A stretch of DNA of 64,000 bases from Andrena cerasifolii (taxonomy: Eukaryota > Arthropoda > Insecta > Hymenoptera > Andrenidae), in assembly GCF_050908995.1 (NCBI RefSeq), contig NC_135129.1, positions 496,001 through 560,000 of the forward strand, given 5' to 3'. The notes below the pieces were generated by a model. That model had not been told where the DNA came from and ran no database searches. It saw only the letters and a list, made by a program, of their open reading frames with translations. Both the position numbers and the translations under genes were made by a program. This document shows positions 29,535 through 37,102 of the stretch, piece by piece (within the stretch, counting starts at the first letter, position 1; each line of letters begins with the position of its first letter).

Positions 29535-29771
29535 ATGTGTGAGCAATTTTATTTTACATAATTCCACTATTTTATTAGATCGAGTTAATAAATATAATAA
29601 TTTCTATACATATGCAAAGAATTTTATTTTATTTTTACGCAATAATTCCGCTATTTATAAGAACGAGTTAATATAAATACAATAATTTTTTATTTTACAA
29701 TGGTATTTTGAAGACGCGGTGTCGAGAAACGCCCATCTTTCCCGACATCGTTCGAAACAATTTCTGATAAA
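29535..29771 (-). repeat. Inverted copy of the PolB-integrase junction plus inner terminal repeat
   Basis: Read on the minus strand, 29,771-29,709 matches the left terminal block at about 1566-1625. From 29,702 inward it matches the polymerase 3' end (about 7096-7163), and then continues without interruption into sequence matching 19,430-19,525. It therefore preserves the site before the retrotransposon entered. This block and the adjoining (GT)n are missing from tandem unit 2. Confidence 0.8.
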
Positions 29772-29805
29772 ATTTCTCATAAAAATAAATTATTATACGT
29801 CGACG

Positions 29806-29806
<1 letters not shown>

Positions 29807-29849
<43 letters not shown>
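29807..29849 (+). repeat. (GT)n microsatellite
   Basis: About 20 GT dinucleotides in a row, followed by CACATATGTGAC. Confidence 0.95.
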
Positions 29850-29850
<1 letters not shown>

Positions 29851-29911
29851 ACATATGTGACGCTCCGTTGGTTTCGCTATATGTACCATTCGGAAAAGAC
29901 TAATGTCAGAG

Positions 29912-29998
29912 ACGGCGTTTGGGGGAGTTGGTTAGGCGGCTGACTCGTACCGCGGAGGTCTTGGGTTCGAGCCCCGTCGCCCCGAGAAGTTTTTTCAT
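29912..29998 (+). ncRNA. tRNA-like / SINE-head sequence, copy 1
   Basis: GGGGGAGTTGGTTAGGCGGC resembles a pol III A box and D arm, GACTCGTACC an anticodon region and GGGTTCGAGCCCC a B box and T arm. The acceptor and anticodon stems do not pair well, so it is not a functional tRNA gene; a tRNA-derived SINE head is likelier. It lies within the right terminal region of the viral element. The second copy at 34,037 lacks the first part. Confidence 0.5.
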
Positions 29999-30044
29999 TT
30001 ATATTAATATCATAAAATTAATATTTCCTTCCTTACCGACAGTC

Positions 30045-30288
30045 TGTACCACGCTCCAGAGTACCCCGCGGTTCCTCCTCCTCCTCCTCCTCGATGATAC
30101 CCCCGCACCGTCACCCCGCGGTTCCTCCTCCTCCTCCTCGATGATACCCCCCACCACTCCGCCATCTCTATGACGTCATCCGCCGCCAGCCCGCCGACAA
30201 AAAAACAAATTTTCAAATTTGAGTTTCAAGGTCATGATCATGACCTTGAAATTCAAATTTGAATTAGAATCCCCCTTGTCATACTACT
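30045..30288. repeat. Right terminus of viral unit 1
   Basis: CCTCCTCCTC-type repeats, then a conserved TCTATGACGTCATCCGCCGC segment with a CRE-like TGACGTCA, an inverted AAATTTGA/TCAAATTT pair around TCATGATCATGA, and the end TACTACT. The counterpart is at 34,160-34,302. Confidence 0.6.
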
Positions 30289-30312
30289 AGTTGCAACGAG
30301 GCATTATTCACC

Positions 30313-30519
30313 GTGGCCCAATTTTTGCAATTTGGCCCCCTCGTAGTGATTGATTGCTCGCGACAAAATGAGTCGATCAAGAATAGCACCGTGGACGTGC
30401 GCATAGAATTTGATTGTAAAGAAAACGTACCTGCAAATACTACGGCCTACTGTTTGATTCTGCACGATCGGGTGGTTGAATACAATCCGCTGACAAATGT
30501 GGTGCGCAAAATCAATTAA
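30313..30519 (+). pseudogene. Hexon-like protein fragment (duplicated 3' end)
   Basis: The last 76 codons of the major capsid gene (from 30,292, SCNEALFT...), nearly identical to 26,340-26,567. No start and no jelly-roll core remain, so it cannot make a capsid protein. Confidence 0.9.
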
Positions 30520-30656
30520 ATTACTGCGCTACTTGCCCGCCCTCTCCTGTACCAAATTCATACAAAATTTCATCGTGAAAATCGAGATGCTTTACGAGAA
30601 AGACAGTATTCTCCAGTCTGTCTTGGAAGCGAACGGACCTCTAAATTGTATCGATA

Positions 30657-31184
30657 ATGGTCGTACCAACATTCGTTGACCTGCAAGGGTTCATCGTCGA
30701 TGGAAGATTTGTCGCGAAGGAAGTGGCTATCCTACGAAAGGGAACAATTCTCTCGCACTATATTTTTGGGAGTTCGATGCCACAATATCTTCTTGCAAAA
30801 TCCGACAAATCGAGCATCCGGTGGTTGGTGGCAAAACATCATGGACTACGTTGGGAAGATGGAGACGATCCGTACAGTATGGCTAAACAGCTAATTATGA
30901 AAGCTGTAGCCGATGCGATCGACGAGGAAGATGACATACCCCATGTCGTATATGTTAAAGGGCTGCAGAAACGCGATTGGCTCTTGGATTTCTTCGATGA
31001 AAATACGAGAGCGGACGTGATCATCGAGACGCTAGACATTGACTACGAGGATATCAAATCCCTAAATAAGCTAAACGTAGTTAATACTCTGCGATGTGGC
31101 AAACACGCAAAACACTGTGCCATGCAAAATGTATTTAAAATATTCAACTGGTGGTCTAAACGCCTGAGGGAAATACACAAATAA
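30657..31184 (+). CDS. Conserved 175-residue Polinton protein, copy 2
   Basis: An intact duplicate of 26,705-27,232. The few changes include V to D in EDGDVP, T to I in EDDTPH, V to L and L to F around DWLVDFLD, I to V in LNVINT, and R to K or L near the end. All motifs of copy 1, including the terminal Cys/His cluster, are kept. Function unknown; see copy 1. Confidence 0.7.
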   Translation: MVVPTFVDLQGFIVDGRFVAKEVAILRKGTILSHYIFGSSMPQYLLAKSDKSSIRWLVAKHHGLRWEDGDDPYSMAKQLIMKAVADAIDEEDDIPHVVYVKGLQKRDWLLDFFDENTRADVIIETLDIDYEDIKSLNKLNVVNTLRCGKHAKHCAMQNVFKIFNWWSKRLREIHK

Positions 31185-31309
31185 AATATAATCAATTTTT
31201 AATGTATAATTGTTTTTTCTTCACCCTCCTCAACCTCCAACCTTCTGCATGTACGCTAGATTAAGACGATAGTTGTAATTATTATGTAGAAGTATTACGA
31301 TTCATGATC

Positions 31310-31545
31310 AACGCGGTATGATAGACGTTCGATAGATGTTCAAGTGTTCTGATAGACGTTCGATAGATGTTCAGAGTGGTATGATAGATGTTCAAAGTGG
31401 TACGATAGACGTTGAAAGTGGCCCAATACACGTTCAGAGTGGTACGATAGACGTTGAATGTGGTCCAATACACGTTCAATACCCGTTGGATAGACGTTGA
31501 AAGTGGTACGATAGATGTTCAATACGTGATCAGAGTGGTATGGTC
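31310..31545 (+). repeat. Degenerate minisatellite in unit 2
   Basis: Units of about 20 bp built from GTTCGATAGATGTTCA and GTGGTACGATAGACGTTGAAA. It occupies the same place as 27,376-27,690 but with a different dominant unit, showing turnover after duplication. Confidence 0.7.
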
Positions 31546-31552
31546 TAGTCGA

Positions 31553-31888
31553 ATGATGTGTCCAAAGAAGAAGGGAGAAGAATTCGAAGAACATGATAAG
31601 TGCACTCCGAGGACGGTCAGTGAAGAAGAAGAAGATAAGTACATGGAGGAGGATGGTCAGCGAAAATGCAGGTGGCCTGTGATGAAGATGGCGAAGAACA
31701 AAGGCATCCTACTTTGCAAAGCTATGCATTTCTCGATTTCATCATACGAGGGGGTTTTGACGTGCGAGAGCCAGGAGATGTATCAAGACCAGTTGCATTC
31801 AAATCGTGACAGCAGCTGTGACAGTCTGAGTTTTTTGCGAGCATCATTATTTTTTTCTAAAAATGAGATTACTAAGGATTGCCCCTGA
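31553..31888 (+). CDS. Possible small charged protein, copy 2
   Basis: Begins ATGATGTGTCCAAAGAAG and carries the SEEEEDKYMEEDGQRKCRWP core shared with 27,709-27,891. Near its end it overlaps the proposed first exon of the three-exon gene in another frame. Coding status uncertain. Confidence 0.3.
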   Translation: MMCPKKKGEEFEEHDKCTPRTVSEEEEDKYMEEDGQRKCRWPVMKMAKNKGILLCKAMHFSISSYEGVLTCESQEMYQDQLHSNRDSSCDSLSFLRASLFFSKNEITKDCP

Positions 31889-32502
31889 GTGCAGAGAGAA
31901 TCCAGAGGTATGTACTTAACAATATTTTTTAACATTTATCGCGTTTAATCATTGATACTGAGTGAGATTAAAATCAGACGGTTGTGTCAATATTATATCG
32001 CGGGTTTCTATGTTCCAGAACTCGCCACCACCGTCACCTCTGGGGCCGCCATCACCACCGCCACCGCCACCATCACCTCCATACCCACGGGTGTGGTCGC
32101 CAGACTGGGGCTCGCCGCAGCCATCGCCGTCGCCGCCTGCGTCACCTCCACCGCCGCTGCAAGTATGTAATACTTTGCATTTTTTTTTTTTTAAATTTTA
32201 ATATGTTTTGCATCAATATTATATCGATGTTTTGTGTGTTCTAGAATTTATATTTTATGATGGAAGCGCGGGTGGTGGGGGATGAGGCACCGGCGCCGGT
32301 TGAAGAGGAGAATGTGGCGGGCCCCATGATGGCGGTTCGGCTGCGGCAGCCTTGGCTGCCGTATCGGCGGGTGGGGGTAAGACGGCCGCGGTCCCCATCG
32401 CCACCGTCGCCGTTACGGCAGCCGCTGCTGCAGCCGCGGTCCTCGACGCCGTCACCCCTGCGATCGCCGTCGTCGTCTCCGCCGCAGCCGCCATCGCCAT
32501 AA
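31863..32502 (+). CDS. Three-exon Pro/Ser/Arg-rich protein, copy 2
   Basis: Exons at 31,863-31,907 (15 codons), 32,019-32,162 (48 codons) and 32,245-32,502 (85 codons plus stop). Introns of 111 and 82 bp have GTATGT donors and TTCCAG/TTCTAG acceptors, both phase 0, exactly as in copy 1. The protein is about 148 residues: a short LRIAPECR-type leader, a Pro/Ser-rich middle with VWSPDWGSPQ, an acidic EEENVAGP segment, RLRQPWLPYRR, and a Ser/Pro/Arg tail. Insertions and deletions between the copies are multiples of three inside exons, while splice sites are unchanged, which supports coding. I know no named family. It may be a virion core or regulatory protein; this is inference. Confidence 0.65.
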
Positions 32503-33186
32503 TTATATATATTTTTTTTATATTTACATTTTTATATTTATATTATTTTTTTATTTTATATTCTATTTTTTATTTATATTTATTATTTAATTGTATTTAT
32601 ATTCCATTTTTTATATACTTCCTTTTTCCTTTTTCTTTCGTTTCTTCTTTTCTTCTTTTCTTCTTTTCTTCTTTTCTTCTTTTCTTCTTTTCTTCTTTTC
32701 TTCTTTTCTTCTTTTCTTCTTTTCTTCTTTTCTTCTTTTCTTCTTTTCTTCTTTTCTTCTTTTCTTCTTTTCTTCTTTTCTTCTTTTCTTCTTTTCTTCT
32801 TTTCTTCTTTTCTTCTTTTCTTCTTTTCTTCTTTTCTTCTTTTCTTCTTTTCTTCTTTTCTTCTTTTCTTCTTTTCTTCTTTTCTTCTTTTCTTCTTTTC
32901 TTCTTTTCTTCTTTTCTTCTTTTCTTCTTTTTTCCTTTTTTCCTTTTTTCCTTTTTTCCTTTTTTCCTTTTTTCCTTTTTTCCTTTTTTCCTTTTTTCCT
33001 TTTTCCTTTTTCTTTTTTCTTTTTTCTTTTTTCTTTTTCTTTTTTATATTATATTATATTATATTATATTATATTATATTATATTATATTATATTATATT
33101 ATATTATATTATATTATATTATATTATATTATATTATATTATATTATATTATATTATATTTTTTATATTCTTTATAGTAGTAAATA
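32503..33186. repeat. Pyrimidine and AT microsatellites
   Basis: (TTCTTTTC)n at about 32,641-32,930 (some 36 copies), then (CCTTTTTT)n to about 33,010, then (ATATT)n at about 33,047-33,165. The long Phe/Leu/Ser frames are artefacts. The last block probably is the tail of the adjacent LINE fragment. Confidence 0.95.
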
Positions 33187-33746
33187 GGTTTATTTTTTGC
33201 CTTTCGGCCTCAAAATGGGGTTACATGTGTTAAGTGTGTAAGTGTTTCTGGGACTGTTAACTGCATGTTGTGCTTTCGTTTTGACTTCTTCCTTCATCTT
33301 GGTCTTCTTTTCTTCTCCTTTTTTCCAGAACCATACGCATCCACTCCGCTCCTTCTGCATCTCCCTTTAATATTCCTCTGATCGTTGCATTTTCTCTTTT
33401 CAGCTCCTTACAGTCTCGTAACATGTGACCCAACGTCTCTCTAGCCCCATTACATAGTCTGCATACTGTCTCTTTTTCTTCCTTCCAGTACTTGCTTCCC
33501 CGTTCCTCATTCCCACATCTGAACCTTGCGATCATGCTTTGGTCTCTGCCTCTGTAGTTTCCGTCTAGGTAATTTGCTCTTTGGTTATCTCTGATTTCTG
33601 TGTAATGTGCGTTGTATCTGCCTCCTAGTATTCTGTCGTATTGCCATTGCACCTGCTCTGCCCTGTCTCTTTGCGCTAGATCCTCCGCAAACTCTCTTCC
33701 TCTCCTTCTTTCTATTTCCATTTCTTGCATATCCATCATTTCTTGT
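33187..33746 (-). mobile_element. 5'-truncated non-LTR retrotransposon fragment
   Basis: A minus-strand frame of about 160 codons (33,257-33,739) is the C-terminal end of a LINE polyprotein: QSMIARFRCGNEERG, then a zinc-knuckle-like CRLCNGARETLGHMLRDC, typical of R1/Jockey-group elements of ants. The 3' untranslated part continues to 33,187 and ends in an AT microsatellite. The 5' truncation at 33,746 is usual for LINE copies. Confidence 0.8.
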
Positions 33747-34036
33747 CTGTAGTTGTCTTTATATTTTATAATTATATTTTATATTCTTCTTTTTTATATT
33801 ATATTATATTCTTTTTTATATTTATATTCTATTTTTTATATTCTTATAATTATATTCTTTATATTTTATAATTATATTTTATATTCTTCTTTTTCTTTTT
33901 ATATTATATTTGTAACAATATATATATATCATAAATGTATATGATTTGTACCATTTCATTCGCCCATCATCCTCCTCGTCACCTAACTTTTAAGATTTGC
34001 TGACGCTGCATAATTCTTTCTATGATTCTCACGTAC

Positions 34037-34117
34037 GTGGTTAGGCGGCTGACTCGTACCGCGGAGGTCTTGGGTTCGAGCCCCGTCGCCCCGAGAAGTT
34101 TTTTCATTTATATTAAT
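34037..34117 (+). ncRNA. tRNA-like / SINE-head sequence, copy 2 (truncated)
   Basis: Begins at GGTTAGGCGGCTGACTCGTA and matches unit 1 from there through the B box and the following AT-rich tail (to about 34,150). The A-box half is missing. Confidence 0.5.
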
Positions 34118-34302
34118 ATCATAAAATTAATATTTCCTTCCTTACCGACAGTCTGTATCTGCTCCTCGCGCTATACCCCCACCACTCCGCCATCTCTATG
34201 ACGTCATCCGCCGCCAGCCCGCCGGCAAAAAACAAATTTTCTAATTCAAATTTGAGTTTCAAGGTCGGTTATCGGAATTAGAACCCGCCTTGTAATACTA
34301 CT

Positions 34303-34597
34303 TTATACAAACGTGACATCTCCAGGTACTCTGTGTAGACAAATTTTTTTCGCATAGTTGCCACATCTTCCTTTCTCTCTGTCTCTGCCGCGCTGTTGCC
34401 ACATATCTTTCTATCGAGACGTCTTGAAGAATACGGCACGAGAGCTGCGTCTAGCGTCAGAGCCTCGCTGAGCGTAAAGCAGGATAGCAATAATGAAAGA
34501 TAGAGAGGTTGGGTAGTGAAGTTAGGAAACATGTCAATGAAACAATACTAATTTGCGAATCAATATTTTTTATTTATACGTAGAATGAGGACTCGGA
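34303..34597. other. Unassigned DNA right of the viral element
   Basis: Likely flank of the viral element. No gene recognised; the 84-codon minus-strand frame has no family features. The six bases after the terminus do not match those before 1209. Confidence 0.45.
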
Positions 34598-36115
34598 TGC
34601 AATAAGGGGATTACTTAGCGCTCTAAAATGTGAAAAATTATTGTCCAAACGCTAAGAAAGATTGGAAAATTAAATGTTATTAAACTGAATTTTAAAAAAT
34701 ATAGTGTTGTAAAGCTCGTCAGGGCACATTTTTTCTGTTTACAGTTTGTTTATCCAATCATTACTATTCGAGCTAAACATTATGAAGAAAACAATTTTCA
34801 TCGTCCAAAATCATTATTTCTTTACATATATGTTAGATATGACTATCCTCGAAGGCAAAAGGAAACGCTAAGGAAACACGCTGCAGGACAGTTCTGGGGT
34901 AAGTGCCGTGTAGTTCATCACAGTCCTCTCACCAGAAGGCAAAACCTTCTCCACTCCGTGGCCAGATCCTCCAGGAACAGAGTCCCCATTCTTTGGCAAT
35001 ACGGCGTCGGGCCGATTGCCATTCTCATAGTCTTTATGTTACTCTAAACAACCAATCATTCGACACCCGATGGCTACGAGACCCAACGTGGTCATCAGCC
35101 ATCGCCCGTCGCCAGGTCTGTTTAGTCTCACGTACCCTCCAACAATACCGCGCGCAGGCTAAGTCCCTGCCATAAATCCAGGCAAGCCAGCATGAGGCTA
35201 TTCGCCTTCGACCTCACCCTTAAATTTGGTGACGCTAACACATAAATTGCGATAACTTGAGTAAATATTAAGGGATCGTTATGAGACTTGAAATATAAAA
35301 CTCAGAAAACTCTAGCAAAGCTGTAAAATGTATGCACAAAACCCTTATGTTAAAAAATGTAATAATATTTAATTAAAAAGTAATACTGGACATAACCCAT
35401 GTTTTTCAACGTTCGCCGTTAAAAAGTATCGAGGCAATTTTGAGGTACATATAACTTGCAGCGACAAAGTTTTTGCTTAATATACATGCAAAATTTTCAC
35501 CAATTTTCACACTGCTTCATAAATAATTGTAGAAGATATGGCGATATATATAAATTCCGCGCGGCACCAACTGTCCACGCAAGTGCTCAAACTGCTAAAT
35601 AGCGCATTATACGCGGCTCCTGACTGTTGGTGGCGCGCGGAATTTATATATATCGCCATATCTTCTACAATTATTTATTAATCAGTGTGAAAATTGATGA
35701 AAATCGTGCTTGTATATTAAGGAAAAACTTTGTCGCTGCAAGTTATATATACCTCAAAATTCCCTCGATACTTTTTAACGGCGAACGTTGAAAGACATGG
35801 GTTATGTCCAGTATTACTTTTAAATTAAATATTATTACATTTTTTAACATAAGAGATTTGTGCATACATTTCACGGCTTCGCTAGAGTTTTCTGAGTTTT
35901 ATGTTTCAAGTCTCATAACGATTCGTTAATATTTACTCAAGTAATGATTCGATAAACAAACTGTAAATAGAAAAAAATGTGTGTCGTGACGGGCTTTACA
36001 ACACTATATTTTTTAAAATACAGTTTAACAATATTTAATTTTCCAATCCTTTTTTAGCGTTTGGAAAATAACGTTTCCCATTTTCGAACGCTAGTCCCCT
36101 TATTGCATCCGACCC
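34598..36115. mobile_element. Long foldback (palindromic) element
   Basis: The left arm, starting TGCAATAAGGGGATTACT, pairs with the right arm ending AGTCCCCTTATTGCAT. The symmetric arms continue inward to a centre near 35,600, with 100-bp stretches of near-perfect inverse identity (for example around 35,545-35,580 and 35,632-35,670). The left arm is interrupted by an insertion at about 34,772-35,245. No transposase is visible. Confidence 0.8.
34772..35245. mobile_element. Unidentified insertion in the foldback arm
   Basis: Absent from the right arm, which runs straight from GATAAACAAAC to CTCAAG there. About 470 bp, less AT-rich, with a 90-codon frame (34,903-35,175) I cannot assign. Possibly a retroposed fragment. 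Confidence 0.5.
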
Positions 36116-36850
36116 TTCAATTTCAAAGCATACAATTCGAATAAGGTACATCACCGAAGTGTAACACACCGATCGTAATGAAATTTATGAATGCAATAAT
36201 TCTTCTAAAAACATATAACGCTTTCTTTTTTATCAATCTATACATCAAATTATCTTATCTATCAACAAGAATTGTCTGTACAAATCGTAATGATTTTTTA
36301 AAAATATTAATTTGGAGAAAAAGTATATTTCAATTTAATACCTTTGTACATGCTTTTCTTCGGAATTGTTCCACAACTTCATTGTAGATTATTATCTTCT
36401 CTCATTCTGTGTAATTCCTTTTCTTCATTGACGGTCTGCCTACAATTTTACCAGGTTGCTCGTAATGAAATGTGACGTATGCAGTGTGGAGCTGTAACAC
36501 ATTATGTAATGGAAATACTTAATTGTTGTTTTATAAGCCTACAAAATTTTACTGCAGATTTATAAAGTGTCAAATATTACCTGAAATATGGTATTTATTA
36601 TTCCATTTGCCCTGGCATTACTGTCCCATACACCATGTTTGCAGTAATTTTGTAAAAAGTCCGCCTGTAAGAAATGATCGCAAACATTTCGGTAAATTTG
36701 GTATAAAAGTAAAAGTTTGTTTCAATAATTCGTCGAACATCATGCATACCTGCGATGCCCGTATGTACCAGCCTGGCGCATTTTGACCAAACCGAATTCT
36801 GTCTGTCTGCTCCTGTGAACTTAGAAATGTGTCTGAAAAATTTTAAGGGT
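36116..36850. other. Unassigned AT-rich DNA
   Basis: No gene, RNA or clear repeat recognised. Short frames at 36,178 and 36,523 lack family features. Confidence 0.45.
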
Positions 36851-36851
36851 G

Positions 36852-37096
36852 AATTAAATTTATTATTCCCTTTTCCACTTTCTTGGTAAAGTTACGCCGG
36901 CGTGAATTGACTCGCGTGATCGTATGATCCGCGAATACAAGTGCCATTGCTGGCACTTGTGACCACTGACAGAGCCTGATCAAATTTATTACTTGCTTAA
37001 TTTTCTTGGTAAAGTCACGCCGGCGTGAATTAACTCGCGTGATCGTATGATCCGCGAGTACAAGTGCCATTGCTGGCACTTGTGACCACTGACAGA
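36852..37096. repeat. Two direct repeats of about 120 bp
   Basis: Copies at about 36,852-36,973 and 36,979-37,096 share TTTTCTTGGTAAAGT(t/c)ACGCCGGCGTGAATT and the palindromic AGTGCCATTGCTGGCACT near the end. They adjoin the 3' end of the YqaJ-domain transposon gene and may be its subterminal repeats. Confidence 0.75.
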
Positions 37097-37102
37097 ATCA
37101 CT

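Larger units (their letters stand above)
1209..30288. mobile_element. Endogenous Polinton/Maverick-type (adintovirus-like) element
   Basis: A large dsDNA virus-like transposon, about 16.8 kb once the nested 12.26 kb retrotransposon is removed, a typical Polinton size. It carries the diagnostic set: protein-primed PolB, retroviral-type integrase, FtsK/HerA-type packaging ATPase, adenain-like protease, hexon-like and penton-like capsid proteins, and a PLA2-domain virion protein as described for adintoviruses. The outermost bases at 1209 (AGTAGTAAGAC...) match the reverse complement of the right end at 30,264-30,288 at about 21 of 25 positions, and a second block at about 1566-1625 matches 29,709-29,771 in inverse. 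The AG...CT ends fit Polintons. I found no matching 6-bp target duplication, probably because the right end is rearranged. Stops and frameshifts in many genes show it is defective. Confidence 0.85.
26337..30288 (+). repeat. Tandem duplication, unit 1 (right end of the viral element)
   Basis: The unit runs from inside the hexon gene (TAGTTGCAACG) to the right terminus (TACTACT). Unit 2 follows directly at 30,289-34,302. Shared blocks are the hexon 3' end, the 175-residue gene, a CCGTTCGATA-type minisatellite, a charged ORF, the three-exon gene, AT-rich DNA, the tRNA-like segment and the terminus. Unit 1 alone has the foldback insert at 28,607-29,090 and the block at about 29,540-29,925. Confidence 0.85.
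30289..34302 (+). repeat. Tandem duplication, unit 2
   Basis: Starts in the hexon gene and ends in the same viral terminus as unit 1. It has its own insertions: long pyrimidine microsatellites and a LINE fragment. It lacks the foldback element and the 29,540-29,925 block. Confidence 0.85.

Noticed and set aside
29912..29998. A functional tRNA-Thr (CGT) gene
   Set aside because: The T arm is good but the acceptor and anticodon stems do not pair, and the second copy lacks the 5' half.
32352..33233. Very long open frames of Phe/Leu/Ser and Tyr/Ile
   Set aside because: They are translations of (TTCTTTTC)n and (ATATT)n microsatellites, open only because of repeat composition.
1203..34308. A 6-bp target duplication for the viral element
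   Set aside because: The bases before 1209 (CCAAAT) match neither those after 30,288 nor those after 34,302.
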